In this document: in pieces, positions 31,050 to 42,274 of the stretch
Layout of the letters: each line of letters opens with the position of its first letter
How positions within the stretch are numbered: position 1 is the stretch's first letter
Assembly: GCA_023362775.1 (NCBI GenBank)
Contig: JALMGJ010000006.1
Coordinates: forward strand, 14,158,501-14,222,500
Reading direction: 5' to 3'
DNA from: Charina bottae
Lineage: Eukaryota > Chordata > Lepidosauria > Squamata > Charinaidae
Length of the DNA stretch: 64,000 nt
Notes under the pieces: model-generated
Database searches by the model: none
Seen by the model: only the letters and a program-made list of their open reading frames with translations
What the model was told of the DNA's origin: nothing
Made by a program: the position numbers and the translations under genes

Positions 31050-32185
31050 ATCCTCTTCTGTCAGAAGAGAGAGGAATGTAAATCAATAGATTAGAGATTA
31101 TCTGCATGTATAATTATGAGAGGGAGCACAGGACAACAAAACTTCCACATACCTGCTATAATTTTGGCTTCAGGAACCTGTGGATAAAATATTGGCATGA
31201 TAGATTTAGATCACTTACTGGAAAAGGGGTTCTTTTCCAGCAGAATGGCAGGTTTCAAGCAGGGAGAAAGATGCAAGGAAGATTTAGCTCCTGTGGACTA
31301 TTTTCTTATTCACTGTATTCCAGTTTGCACAGTTTAATCCTGCATACATTTAGAATTGCACAAAGGTGAGAAGGCAAGTATGCAATAGTTTAACCTCTTT
31401 TCTCAGTATCTTCATCAGCAGTCTTGTTGCCCTTCATGAACTGGAAGTATTGGCATAAAAGAATTCTAAACCGAACCCAGTGAGGACAATGGAGGATGAA
31501 ATTACTGGAGGGATAAAAATGGATAAGGTGGCCAAGGGATCTCTTTTAGCTTTGTTGCACTTTGTAAAGTAAGTTTACTGCAGTGCCAGATCTTTCTGGA
31601 AGACCTTTTCCCTTCTCCAACACTCCCTGGAATTACCTTGTGATAAAATAATATCATGTCACATTTTGGGCTTTATAATGACCATTGTCCAATGGTCTCT
31701 GGCTATTGCAATAAAGGGATTCTCTGGCAAGGCCCTGAAGTGATACAAAGCTTCACTGTGATTTTCTACAATAATATAAAAGAGAGGAATAGAGTAGAAA
31801 AAAATATAGGTAACTATCCCTATCCGTTGCATTTCAAGGATGAATCAAAGCAACTCATTCTTGAGCTCACCAATGAGTTTGTCAACTGGCTCTTGGCTTG
31901 AATGCAACAGTTATTCTGAGTTTCTTGGCACTGACATCTGGTAATCTAAAGTATGCTAATCCTCAATTCCATTTTTAGCTATTAGGACTGATATCCATGT
32001 ATAAATTCATATTCTAATTCTGCTTGATCCCCAAGCAGAATAGGGATATAGACTAAAATATACCGTACTTTATCTGGACTGCAAAGATTCAGCTGACCAT
32101 TGGATGGTGGCAAAGTTTATTGGGGTCCTCTAGTGTGCTCCAGATTTTGGCAGCCCAGTTTTAATAGCCCTAGGTTAAAATAGGG
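31050..32185. other. unique DNA, no gene seen
   Basis: AT-rich, no recognised repeat or exon; 81-87 residue frames at 31106-31369 and 31656-31901 have no family resemblance. Confidence 0.45.
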
Positions 32186-32188
32186 GAT

Positions 32189-32557
32189 GTGTGTTTATTC
32201 GTTCAGTCGCTTCCGACTCTTCGTGACTTCATGGACCAGCCCACGACAGAGCTTCCTGTCGGCCGTTGCCATCCCCAGCTCCCCCATGGTCGAGTCCATC
32301 ACCTCCAGAATATCATCCATCCATCTTACCCTTGGTCGGCCCCTCTTCTTTTTGCTTTCCACTTTCCCTAGCATCAGCATCTTCTCCAGGGTATCCTGCC
32401 TTCTCATTATGTGGCCAAAGTACTTCAGTTTTGCCTTTAATATCATTCCCTCAAGTGAGCAGTCTGGCTTTATTTCCTGGAGTATGGACTGGCTTGATCT
32501 TCTTGCAGTCCAAGGCACTCTCAGAATCTTCTTCCAACACCACAGTTCAAAAGCATA
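32189..32557 (-). mobile_element. BovB LINE, 5'-truncated 3' end, antisense
   Basis: Minus strand encodes PWTARRSSQSILQEIKPDCS through LGKVESKKKRGRPRVRWMDDILE to the family terminus (TTTATTCGTTCAGTCGC on the plus strand). Flanked by TAGGGGAT (32181-32188) and TAGGGGAT (32561-32568), a probable target duplication. The 107-residue frame 32518-32195 is unbroken, so it is comparatively young. Confidence 0.92.
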
Positions 32558-32559
32558 AT

Positions 32560-33340
32560 ATAGGGGATAAATAGGGGGTATTTAGATTCAAATCTCTACT
32601 TAGCCAAAAGCTTCATTGGGTAATTTTAGGCCAAACACCCTCTTTCGGGTACTTTAAGGGAGGAAAAGCAAGCTACAATTAATAGTTCTTTCAGGAAAAA
32701 GTTATCTTTTTCTTTTCTTTCTCATAGAAAGCTCACGCCAAAGGCTAAATCTTCCAGCAATGAATTCCATCAGCTAATGACCTTCTGCTTGTACTCATTT
32801 TTCACCACACACCCACTGCAAAACTCATGTGCCATTAACTTCACCACCAAAGTCTCACTTCCTTAAAATCTTTTGGTGTCTGCCAGCCTTTTAGGAGCTT
32901 GAACCCAATGCAGTATTTGCACACTGTATTTATCATAATAAAAGAACACCCCCAGGATAAGGATCTCATTTTTAGCCTTAAGAAAGAACTTTTTGACTCC
33001 GTTTAAAGTTTCCCTGTGAGAATCTCCTTGATTCTTTACATTGATATTTCCACAGAAGCTGATCATTACAATTAGCCTGTGAAAACAAACAAACAAACAG
33101 CAATCTATCTGAAAATTAACCCTCAGACTAGGGTTTGTATGACATGGAGACTGAGGATCTGGAGAGAAGAACGGTGGTAATGCCTTGTTCTATTCTCAGC
33201 ACCTACCTGCACAGCCCCATACATAGGTATATGTATACATAGGGCCCCCAGTGAATGCCCCTGGATGGAGTGTGAAAGCGGCATCTTTCTGCTGACCTCT
33301 GTAAAGTCGTCATAGAACTGTAAGGGATTTAACAAGTCAT
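32560..33340. other. unique DNA, no gene seen
   Basis: No recognisable gene. At 33308-33346 the phrase CATAGAACTGTAAGGGATTT...GTCATCTAATCCA resembles an old amniote repeat (CATAGAATTGGAAGGGACC...TCATCTAGTCCA type). Confidence 0.4.
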
Positions 33341-33346
33341 CTAATC

Positions 33347-33471
33347 CAGTGTTTCTTAATCCTGGCAATTTAAGATGTGTGGACTTCAATTCCCATAATT
33401 CCCTGGCTGGCTAGAGAACTCTGGGAGTTGAAGCCCACATATCTGAAAGTTGCCAAATTTGAAAAACACTG
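33347..33471. mobile_element. palindromic hAT-like MITE, full length
   Basis: Left arm CAGTGTTTCTTAATCC...GACTTCAATTCCCATAATTCC and right arm GGAGTTGAAGCCCACAT...GAAAAACACTG are reverse complements over about 60 bp with scattered mismatches, meeting at a GGCTGGC centre. The ends CAGTG...CACTG are hAT-like. No clean 8 bp duplication is visible, in keeping with its age. Half copies: 5353 and 12545. The arm carries a ZNF143/STAF-like ACTTCAA(C/T)TCCCA core. Confidence 0.8.
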
Positions 33472-33863
33472 CATTAAATTAAATCAAATTTCATTTTCAT
33501 CCTGGTCCTCCCCACTTGTGTTACTTGTCCCTGTATGTTAAGCAATGTTTTCCTTCTCTTCCACATTGTACATTACAATTTGGTGGCAACTTGAAATGTG
33601 CAACTACAAATTGTACAACCTGGTTTGGAGTGAGTTGTGAGTTGTGGAGTGAGGAAAAGCTCCAGAAATGAAATGAAAAAGATGGGTCAGGCAATCCTGC
33701 TATGACTTCTATAACACAGAAGATCGGCCCTACCCTGGAACCCTGGCCCACCCAGAATCCCTGCCTATTGCCCCAAACCTTCTGCCTAGCATTCTGATCT
33801 AGGCTTACCTGGTCATTACTGAACTCATGGGAACAGGAGCACCAGTGGATTAGGTCTGCCATA

Positions 33864-34190
33864 AAAAAGGTAAAGTTTCCCCCTGCACATTTGTGCAGTC
33901 GTGTCCGACTCTAGGGGCCGGTGCTCATCTCTGTTTGTTAGCCGAAGAGCCAGCGTTGTCCGAAGACGCTTCCACGGTCATGTGGCTGCATGACGCACGC
34001 AGAACGCTGTTACCACCCCACCGAAGTGGTACCTATTCATCTACTTGCATTTGCATGCTTTCAAATTGCTAGGTTGGCAAGAGCTGCGGCGAGTGCGGGA
34101 GCTCACTCCGCATGCAGGGCTAGGGATTCGAACCTCCGAACGTGCGATCTTCAAGCCTGGCGTCTTACCCACTGAGCCACCACGTCCCCT
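33864..34190 (-). mobile_element. Sauria-type tRNA SINE, full length, perfect target duplication
   Basis: Reverse copy of the 3668 family: AAAGGTAAAG tail end at 33867, CAGTCGTGTCCGACTCTAGG near 33897, head CCACTGAGCCACCACG at 34170-34185. Flanked by perfect 12 bp AGGTCTGCCATA at 33852-33863 and 34191-34202. CpGs are well kept, so a recent insertion. Confidence 0.95.
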
Positions 34191-34202
34191 AGGTCTGCCA
34201 TA

Positions 34203-36748
34203 CCTGTGCTATAAACATCCTAAAAGCCACCAGATGGCAGCAACGAGACATAGAAAACTAATCTTTTGCTCCCATCAAGTGTTTTTCAGGATGCTTGTAT
34301 TATAGATATAGAAGAGCCGGCTTACTGGGGCTGCTGTTCAGGTCCTTGAGAGTTTGGCAACCTAGACATGGTAGTCATATACTGGGTCAAACTTTAGAAG
34401 GTGAAGCCCACCCCCATTGCCCATGCCTTGGGAATTAAGATATACTCAAGAGTAATTCTAGTAGCTAGATCTAGTTTGAAGAGCACCAGCTGAGTTAGTT
34501 GTACCTCCAGAATAAAGGCTTCTTGGATCCTAAATTTCACTCTGTAGTCTTCACTCATTTCATATTTTGCATTTTCTTACATAGTCCTATTTCTTGGGCC
34601 ATTGACTTTAATGAACAACAACAAATAGAAAAAAATATATATATACATTGAAATAGGATGCAATGAGAAGGAAAGGAGGGGGCTAAAATGAACAGTCTGT
34701 TCCTGGGCCTCTGAGGCTGAGTTCACACATGGTTTACCACTTTAGCTAAATACTGAGTTACTGCTTTTGAACAACATACTATGCTTGGTTAATTTTAACC
34801 TTGATGCATGTTGTGTGAACCTCATGCACTTGATTAATTTCTGGCCCAATGGTTGTATTGCAATAACATGCTTAGCCTGGTTACTGAATTAATCAATTTC
34901 CTGTGTATTTCCAAAATGAAGTCAATAACCTGGTTTCACACAATGTACTAAGCACTCCTAAAATTAACCAAGATTAAACCTAAGCAAATGTAGTATGTTT
35001 TTACTTCAGTCAATCACATTGTATGAATACAGCCAATGCATTATATGAATCCAGAAAATGGCTTAACTCAGTAACCACGTTCGGCACCTTATGCAAATCC
35101 ATCCTGAGAGTTCTAAAAATGCCCTACTCCCAAGTCTCTCCCAGTTTCTTCCCTAATATATACCAACTTTTTATGATTAGCTTTTGAGATGAAAGCATTT
35201 CAAAGCAAGCAACCCCTCTCTTGAATGTGAGATGTCACCCTACAGAGAGGAGAAATCACCAGAGCATTTGATTTAGCTTAGAAATCAACTTGGGAACCAC
35301 CAGCATGGACATTTTGGAAACTGCTGAACATACCCACTCCCCATTTCTAAATGAAGAGATGTCTAATGGTGCAATTTGTGAAAGCCGATGAAAGAAATGT
35401 GGGCTTATTTTCTCCTTTCATGTCCAAGCAAAAGCCTTTTCAAAGAGCGGTTGATTCTGTTAAACACAAATGGTAGTTTATATTCCTTAACTATTATTGG
35501 TTGAAAATATTGACAGAAAATCAATGGCATTTAGGCCCTAAAGTGCCATCTGTGCCTTTGAAAATCTATTCCGTGATTTAACATCTCTCTACTTCATTTT
35601 CTTCATATGGGAATAAATAAAGCACTAGGTATTAACTTCACCTTCGAGGAATTTTCCAAAGAATGGGACAAGCTGTTCAGGTGCTACAAATGGGCACAGA
35701 ACCACCACCTTAATGCTTTAACTCTCTAAAGGGCTTTAGGGGTCAGACAACAGGAGGCGCTACATTAAAAAAATGGAACACAGGAATAGTTGTTAACTGA
35801 ATTTGTGGAGTCATTGGCTTGAACATGGAGAAAATGTGTAGCTAGAGTTCAAGCAGAGTAAACTGCACTTGCACTTGGCTTCTTAGCAACAGTGGACATA
35901 GCATTCTGTCGTATTACCCTTTGCATGAAGTCTGGGGTGTGTGTGTGTGTGCAAATTGTAGACTGGATGATTTCTCACAATCACTACAGAAATAGCAGAA
36001 ATTGTCAGGGGCCACCGAAAGTCTGGTTTTATGAACAGCCTTTAAAGAAAGTAATTCACCCATGATGCAGCCTATGAGATTCTCTTACATCCGTCAACTG
36101 AGGGAGTAAATAACTGGGTATCTTCAGATTAGGACTACAATTCCCCCAAATTAAACTCTCTAGAGGGTGTCAAGTTGCCTGTCCTAAAAGCTCAGAGGTG
36201 GCTCAGGAAATGCCTTATTTCAGAGTCATTTAGAAGGTCAGGTATGTTCTCTATGGTCCCAGGGTGCAGGTTCCATGGAAGAATGATACTAAGTTACAGG
36301 AAGGCAACTTCCAGTCACCAGGAGAACCAGTGACCAGACTCCCCTTGCTTGGAGCTTGCCTTGGACGGGGTCCCCTTTTGCTGAATGTGTTCAAGTAGAG
36401 GCTGGACAACCACCCACCAGAATGCATCAATTTTTCTAGGAAAGAGCAGATGGTTGGAATCAATGGCCTGACCAGCCTTCTCCAACTCCAACTGGAGTTG
36501 GGTTCAAAACAGCCACTTAACCTGATTACTAAGACACCCAATTTTCAGAGTATTCCATACTAAGACATGGATCGGTTTCACCACCCAACATGAACAAGGA
36601 TGACAAACTTCGAAGAGCACTTTGGTTTTCAGAGGGAGCTCTGTGACTATTGCAATGGAGAAAGCTCCATTTTAAAATATGTGGGGGAGAACAGACCTGA
36701 CTCAAAGCTTCTATTATCAGTGCCCCCTTTGCATTTATTGCAACAGCT
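34203..36748. other. unique DNA; decayed TTCACAC-type repeat and possible conserved block
   Basis: 34730-35100 has several scattered phrases (GAGTTCACACATGG, TTGTGTGAACC, CTGGTTTCACACAATG, TTAACTCAGTAACCA) that suggest one or more old inverted-repeat elements; no clear ends. 35380-35680 is unique AT-rich DNA that could be a conserved element. GT tract at 35936-35951. ACTACAATTCCCCC at 36135 resembles a ZNF143 core in an eroded MITE. A 96-residue frame at 36251-36541 (minus) is not recognised. Confidence 0.35.
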
Positions 36749-36758
36749 AGGACCCCTT

Positions 36759-37025
36759 ACCTGAGGGAATGATATTAAAGGCAAAACTGAAGTACTTTGG
36801 CCACATAATGAGAAGACAGGATACCCTGGAGAAGATGCTGATGCTAGGGAAAGTGGAAGGCAAAAGGAGGAGGGGCCGACCAAGGGCAAGATGGATGGAT
36901 GATATTCTGGAGGTGACGGACTCGACCGTGGGGGAGCTGGGGATGGTGACGGCCGACAGGAAGCTCTGGCATGGGCTGGTCCATGAAGTCACGAAGAGTT
37001 GGAAGCGACTGAACAAATAAACAAC
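36759..37025 (+). mobile_element. BovB LINE, short 3' end with perfect target duplication
   Basis: An 83-residue frame (MILKAKLKYFGHIMRRQDTL...) covers the BovB C-terminus to the stop and AAATAAACAAC end. Perfect 10 bp AGGACCCCTT at 36749-36758 and 37026-37035. The 267 bp insertion is a textbook 5'-truncated target-primed event. Confidence 0.95.
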
Positions 37026-37039
37026 AGGACCCCTTGCAA

Positions 37040-38685
37040 ATGAATAGGCTCCTCAAAATTAATTTTAAAAGTATTTCCTTTCACTTGTTCTACCTAAGGC
37101 AAGTGTGAGAGGCTAGAAAGATTGCAGGCACCATGATAACCTTTAAGATTCCTGCACATTAATACTGACATTTTGTGTTCTAAACAATCATAGGTATTGA
37201 AGGTCAGTCAGTACAAGAAAACAGCCTGTGTATGGCCCTCAGTTGAAAACTTGCTGTGCTTGAACACCACAGCAGGAGATTGCCAAGCGTAGAGTCCTTC
37301 CTTCTTGCTTCTTCCCTTCTGAGGACTTGCTGCAGCAGGCTCTACCATCTGGTCAGGCATGGAGTTCTTCTACAAGGTCCGCTGCCTCAGTAACTATTTA
37401 ATGATTAATTACTGCTGGTTAATGTCAGGATGAGGCACTGAAAGTTGCCAGCAAGAGTCTTAACTACAGGAATTGGTAGTAGGCAGATTTTTTTACCCCC
37501 ATGAAAAATCTTACCACCGCCGCCTCCTCCTCCTTTATTCCATGTTGCTGGAAGGGACATTTTGATATTGCTCAAAGATGAAAAAGTGAAGAGGGAAGGG
37601 AACAGAATGAGGTAGTGGAAACTACAGCTACTGACTCCCTCTGTTTCTGAGTGGAGAGGAATTGGCAGCCATCTTGAAGGATTTGTGCCCTGAGATCCCC
37701 AGTAATTTTCAACATGTACCAACGTTACAATATACTACAATACAGCTCAGTAATAAAGTGTGTGAACTAGAACTCTGTAGGCTAGCTTAATGTGCTATCA
37801 CATTACTGAGTGTTCTCAGTGGGCAATTTCAAGATCCATGGGCTGTTTTCCAATAGTTCATTATTTTAAAATAAAAATGGCAGCCCTTCAAATAAATCAG
37901 AGGCTTTCTTGAAAAAGAGAATACTGACCTCCTCATCATCTAAAGAGTCATCCTCTCCATGAGCATCCTGAATAAATTCATATGCATTTTATGGGCCTGG
38001 AAAGCTAAATAGGCTGACGCTGCCCTTATTCCAGAGAAACAGGTTCATATGTTGCTTCAGACTCATCTAAAGTGAGTTGAAACTTCTCTGATTCTTTACA
38101 TTTGGAGAAGTAGGAAGAGGTCATCCTTCTCCCCATAACATAGATATGAGCTATGATAATTCCCACTAGGATGCCTTAATCTGAAAATGATAACAATTTG
38201 AATAATTTCACTGCCAAATCCTTCCTTCCTTCCTTCCTTCCCTGGTGCTTTAAGTAGTGACTCCTGAATGCTGGATGATTTCATTGGGAGACTGGCTTTT
38301 AGAACAATTGGCCCTTTGGATTAAATATTGTTCCCCATCTCTACTTTAATGTATGATTGAAGCCATTATGGTAGACTGAATGAGGACAAAATTGAAACTA
38401 AATCCAGATTTATTGTATCTTTAAACACAACCAGCAGATGGGAGATCCCATTACAGGCTTAAACAGACACTGAGTCCATCCTGCAAACATTCCAGGAAAA
38501 AAAGATTCAAAGAGATCCTGCCTTAATGAACTCACTAATAAAGGAGGGTTGAAGGGTTCCTGTCTCAGTTCTCAATATTCTGTACCCTTAACCCTTAATA
38601 CTTGGCATTAAAACTCATTAAAGAAAGTCTGTGTGAATGTTACTCCCTTGAACATGCTCTGCAGTTAAGGAACTTGATGCATGGC
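37040..38685. other. unique DNA, no gene seen
   Basis: No exon or repeat family recognised. Short CCTT tract at 38219-38240. Confidence 0.45.
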
Positions 38686-38689
38686 ATGG

Positions 38690-39650
38690 ATAATCCTCAC
38701 TAAGTCTGACTGGCTCAGCCATGATCACAGTTGTCACACTAGCTGTAATTGTGCAAACGTTCTGTCCTTGTCACAGCTCTGGCTGCTAGTCCAATAACAG
38801 CTGGAGGGCTAGTTGTACTCTCAAACTATGAACTTGTTCTTCTGTGGGAGTGTAACCTTATCCAGGACAAAATTTCCACCTCAGGGTCCTTATTAAGAGC
38901 ATCTCCATCTGGTCTGGATGTAATTTCAGCTTGTTTTCCTTCATCCAGTCCAACTTTGTGATTAGGCAACATTATGTAGTGTTGATTGCTTCCTTGGAGT
39001 TAGAAGGTAGGGAGCAGTAGTGTTATCAGCATATTGATGGCATCCCCCTCTGAAGCCCTGAATTATCTCCCCCAGTGTTTCCATGCAGAAAGACAAGGTA
39101 GAATTTTGTGGGGTATTTAGGTCAACAAACTAGGTTTTGGACAGTAGTTCCAAGCAGCACTTTTTGGGCACATCCTGACAGGAAGGACCAGAATTACTGG
39201 AAAACCTGCTCCCAAGGTCCAATTCCACCAGATGGCCCAGAAGAAGAATATGTTTGATGGTAGTGAAAGTTGTTGTGAGGTCCAAAAGAACCATCAGGGT
39301 ACAACATTCTCTACCTAGTTTTTGCCATAGGTGATCACAGCATATCCTGAGTGAAACCTTGATTGAAATGAAAATCAGTTTCATCCAGATACACCTGGAG
39401 CAGTAAAGGTACCACTTTCTCAATCCCCTTACTTAATAAAGGAATGTTTGAGGCTGACCTATATTTAGAAATGACAGCTTTTTCAATTGATATCTTATAA
39501 CGCATTCCATACTCCCAAACCATGGGGCCAGTCCCAATCTGTCTGATTTAATCATCTAGGAAGGACAAGGGTTGAACAAACAAGCAGTGGCCCTCATCTC
39601 ACACATCCTACTATGCCTTCAAGATCTGCAAGGTGAAAAGAATCCATACA
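38690..39650 (-). mobile_element. L2/CR1-type LINE, reverse-transcriptase segment
   Basis: Minus strand 39523-39335 reads SKYRSASNIPLLSKGIEKVV...LDETDFHFNQGF, RT motifs 1-2 of L2-type enzymes. 39310-39130 gives LMVLLDLTTTFTTIKHILLLGHL, the motif containing the first catalytic Asp (LDL). About 38960-38870 gives LDWMKENKLKLHPDQMEMLLI, the block after the YADD region. The YADD box itself is eroded near 39030. Stops and frameshifts separate the pieces. Older than the 58165 copy. Confidence 0.8.
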
Positions 39651-39659
39651 CACCTGACA

Positions 39660-41370
39660 AATGTTGTCATGGTTACCTCCCTATAACTTGCTCCAAACCG
39701 AGAATCGAAATCCAGGAGAATCTGATCAACTTTATCTACAAAGAATTATGAAAATTGCTCACGGTGAGCCTATGACTATTCTGGTTCTCCTCCAACAGCT
39801 TGATGGAGGAGATGCTTCATGGAATGGGAAAGTATTGCTGTCCTGTTCTGTGCAGACTCAATGGAGGCAGAGAAGTAAACCCCCTTTGCTACACCTGTGG
39901 CTGCAGATTAGGATTTCAAATGGGCCTAAAAGAGGACCCTACTCTATGTTCAGCCTGATGCATTATAAGAGTTCCTTGTGTTGTGCTACAACCCTCTACC
40001 CATCTGCTTTGTCATTCTCAGGTCCCGGGTAAACCAAGTTGCCAACTGAGCTGTGCTAGAGGGAAGAAGGCACCTAGGAGAGATCCTACTCTTGCTTGTG
40101 AGAATGATCAATTTAGGAAGTAAGTACTTTGCCTCTTCATCTGCCCTGGGAAAATTCATATTCTTTCTTAAGGTCAAGGTAAACAGCTTGGGCTTCTCCT
40201 GGTAGATGTTATTAAGGCTTTGGACTAGGAACCTAGAGATCCAGTACATGCCTACTTTTGGATCATGGAAGCTCCCTGGATGACTTTGGACTAGTAAACC
40301 CTCTCCCTGCCTGCTTTATCTTTTCTGTGTTGCTACAGAGAAAAAGCTGAAGGAGACAGCAATATATTTACTGACCTGAAATCCCGGAGGAAAGGCAGGA
40401 TATACATCATCATTATCATCATCATCATTGTCATCATGTCAGCTGATTCACCAGTCAGTTGGGTTGAAAAGTACAATGGTACTTTTGGGGCAATTGAGTT
40501 ATCCAAATCACCTAAGTTTTCAAAATAGATCAACAGCTGAAATGTTATGGAGTGTGATGATAAAAGGTACCCTTCTACATACACATGTGAGCTGCATTCA
40601 ATATCAAATCTATGAGATGCCCCCCTCCCATACATGGGAACTGCTTAAAGTGCCCTTGTAAGAAAACATTGACAGCAAGTGGAATTGACCCTGAGTGGCA
40701 ACAGGAAGAGGAATCAGACAGGAATCTGTGGCCCAGTAAACCAAATAGTTCATAATCACTGGCCATATCTCAAAGATTGTATAGGTGACACGCTGACTTA
40801 GTAGAAACCTGGGACAACTGCCACCTGTTATTCTACTTACCTCACAGGGTTGTTGTGAAAAGGTAAGAGCCAACAAGCTATGTTTACTTCCCTGAATTCC
40901 TGTGAGGAGAAGTAAGGTGAAATGTAATTATTATTTAATATCGATTTCAAGCTGAAGTAGCACCAAAATTTAATAAAATAGGCTAAGACTTCCTAATGGC
41001 CAAACTATCTCTCAAATCTTCTTCAGTTGAACTGGCATATTTATACCCAAATTTTACGGTGCTTGAACATTCAATGTTAGAGTGTTATGTTGAGCTAACA
41101 CTACTGCTTGGATGGTTCAGTTGACAACTAACAAATTCCTTTAATGCCATTTTATGACACTGGAAAGGCATTAAACAAAATATGATTGCTATTCCATAAA
41201 ACACTAGAGCAGTTTTCCATACACTATATGTATGCAAATGTTGTATACCTATCTCAGACTCCACAGAAGGTTACACTTAGGATCTAGATGGAATAAGTAA
41301 TTACATTCCTCATGCAATATTGGCGGGGACATCAAGGCATAGCTACTCATGTGGTTTTATACCCGGTGTT
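39660..41370. other. unique DNA with a decayed SINE tail
   Basis: A 123-residue frame at 39661-40032 (plus) is not recognised. TGACCTGAAATCCCGGAGGAAAGGCAGGATATACATC (40371-40407) followed by an ATC tract to 40437 looks like a retroelement tail. 40830-40860 (TACTTACCTCACAGGGTTGTTGTGA) is a CORE-SINE tail remnant. No host gene seen. Confidence 0.4.
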
Positions 41371-41373
41371 CCC

Positions 41374-41716
41374 AGCCAGTTTGGTCTAGTGGTTAAGGAA
41401 ACTAGAAACCAGGAGTCTGTGAGTTCTAGTCCCGCCTTAGGCATAAAAGCTGGCTGGGTGACCTTGGGCCAGTCCCTCTCTCTCAGCCCTAGGAAGGAAC
41501 CAATGGCAAACTAGGAGACTGTGAGTTCTAGTCCTGCCTTAGGCAGGAAAGCCGGCTGGGTGACCTTGGGCCAGTCACTCTCTCTCAGCCCAACTCACCT
41601 CACAGGGTTGCTGTTGTGGGGAAAATAGGAGGAGGAAGGAGTATTAGTTATGTTCACCGCCTTGAGTTATTTATAAAAATAATAAAGGTGGGATAGAAAT
41701 TAAATAAATAAATAAA
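41374..41716 (+). mobile_element. CORE-type SINE with duplicated 102 bp module and L2-like tail
   Basis: Head AGCCAGTTTGGTCTAGTGG (A-box-like) and GAGTTCTAGTCC (B-box-like, 41421). GAGTTCTAGTCC recurs at 41523, exactly 102 bp later, with the intervening CTGGGTGACCTTGGGCCAGTC and CCTAGGAAGGA block repeated. The junction reads AATGGCAAACTAGGAGACTG, where a CAAACCA-type phrase is shared by the body and the head. The tail (CTCACAGGGTTGCTGTTG...TTGAGTTATTTATAAAAATAATAAAGGTGGGATAG) ends in AAATA repeats, as in L2/CR1 3' ends. See 15671-16693 for the three-module version. Confidence 0.9.
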
Positions 41717-41799
41717 CATTCTAAAGGGGTGAAGAAGTGCTTCACTGTTCCTTTGTAGGCGTTCTGTATAAAATTGCTTTATAGGCATATGTTTTTATG

Positions 41800-41872
41800 T
41801 CTTTTTTAGTTTTGTGTACTACCCAGAGTCCACTGAAGTTGGGCAGCCAATTTAAATAAATGAATAATAACT
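41800..41872 (+). mobile_element. LINE (L2/CR1-type) 3' end
   Basis: TGTACTACCCAGAGTCC...GGGCAGCCAATTTAAATAAATGAATAATAA follows the consensus end (ACCGCCCAGAGTC...GGGCGG..AATAAATAA). 5' truncated. Confidence 0.65.
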
Positions 41873-41919
41873 TCTGCATACAGATATATTTATCAGTGTA
41901 AGCTAGATTTGCTCCATTA

Positions 41920-42268
41920 CAAGTAGTCCTCATTTAACGACGGTAAATGGAACTGGAATTTCCATTGCTAAGCGATGCAGTTGTAAAGCGTGACATCACA
42001 GGACTGTGCCGCTTAATGATGGAAATTCTGGCACTTCCAGTTGTCATCACTAAGTAAATCCTGAGCCATCGTTAAGCAAGGACGTCATGTGGTTGCCATT
42101 TGCAACCTCCTGCCGGCTTCCCCTTTGACTTTGCTTGTAGGAAGCAGGCAAAGAAGGTCACAAATGGCGATCACGTGACTGTGGGGATGCTGCAGTGGCC
42201 GGAACTTCAAGGACTATTGTAGGTTCGAACAGTCACTGAATGAGTTGTTGTTAAGCAAGGACCACCTG
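41920..42268. mobile_element. Tc1/mariner-like MITE, 349 bp
   Basis: Starts CAAGTAGTCCTCATTTAACGAC and ends GTTAAGCAAGGACCACCTG; the ends are inverted repeats (CA(A/G)GT(A/G)GTCCT) flanked by TA on each side (41918-41919, 42269-42270), the mariner-type target. Interior phrases (GCTAAGCGATGCAGTTGTAAAG, GGCGATCACGTGACTGTGGGGATGCTGCA) belong to a common squamate family. No transposase coding. Confidence 0.8.
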
Positions 42269-42274
42269 TATTTA

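Noticed and set aside
39661..40032. A 123-residue novel gene
   Set aside because: No recognisable domain, no flanking splice or promoter signals; consistent with chance length in this composition.
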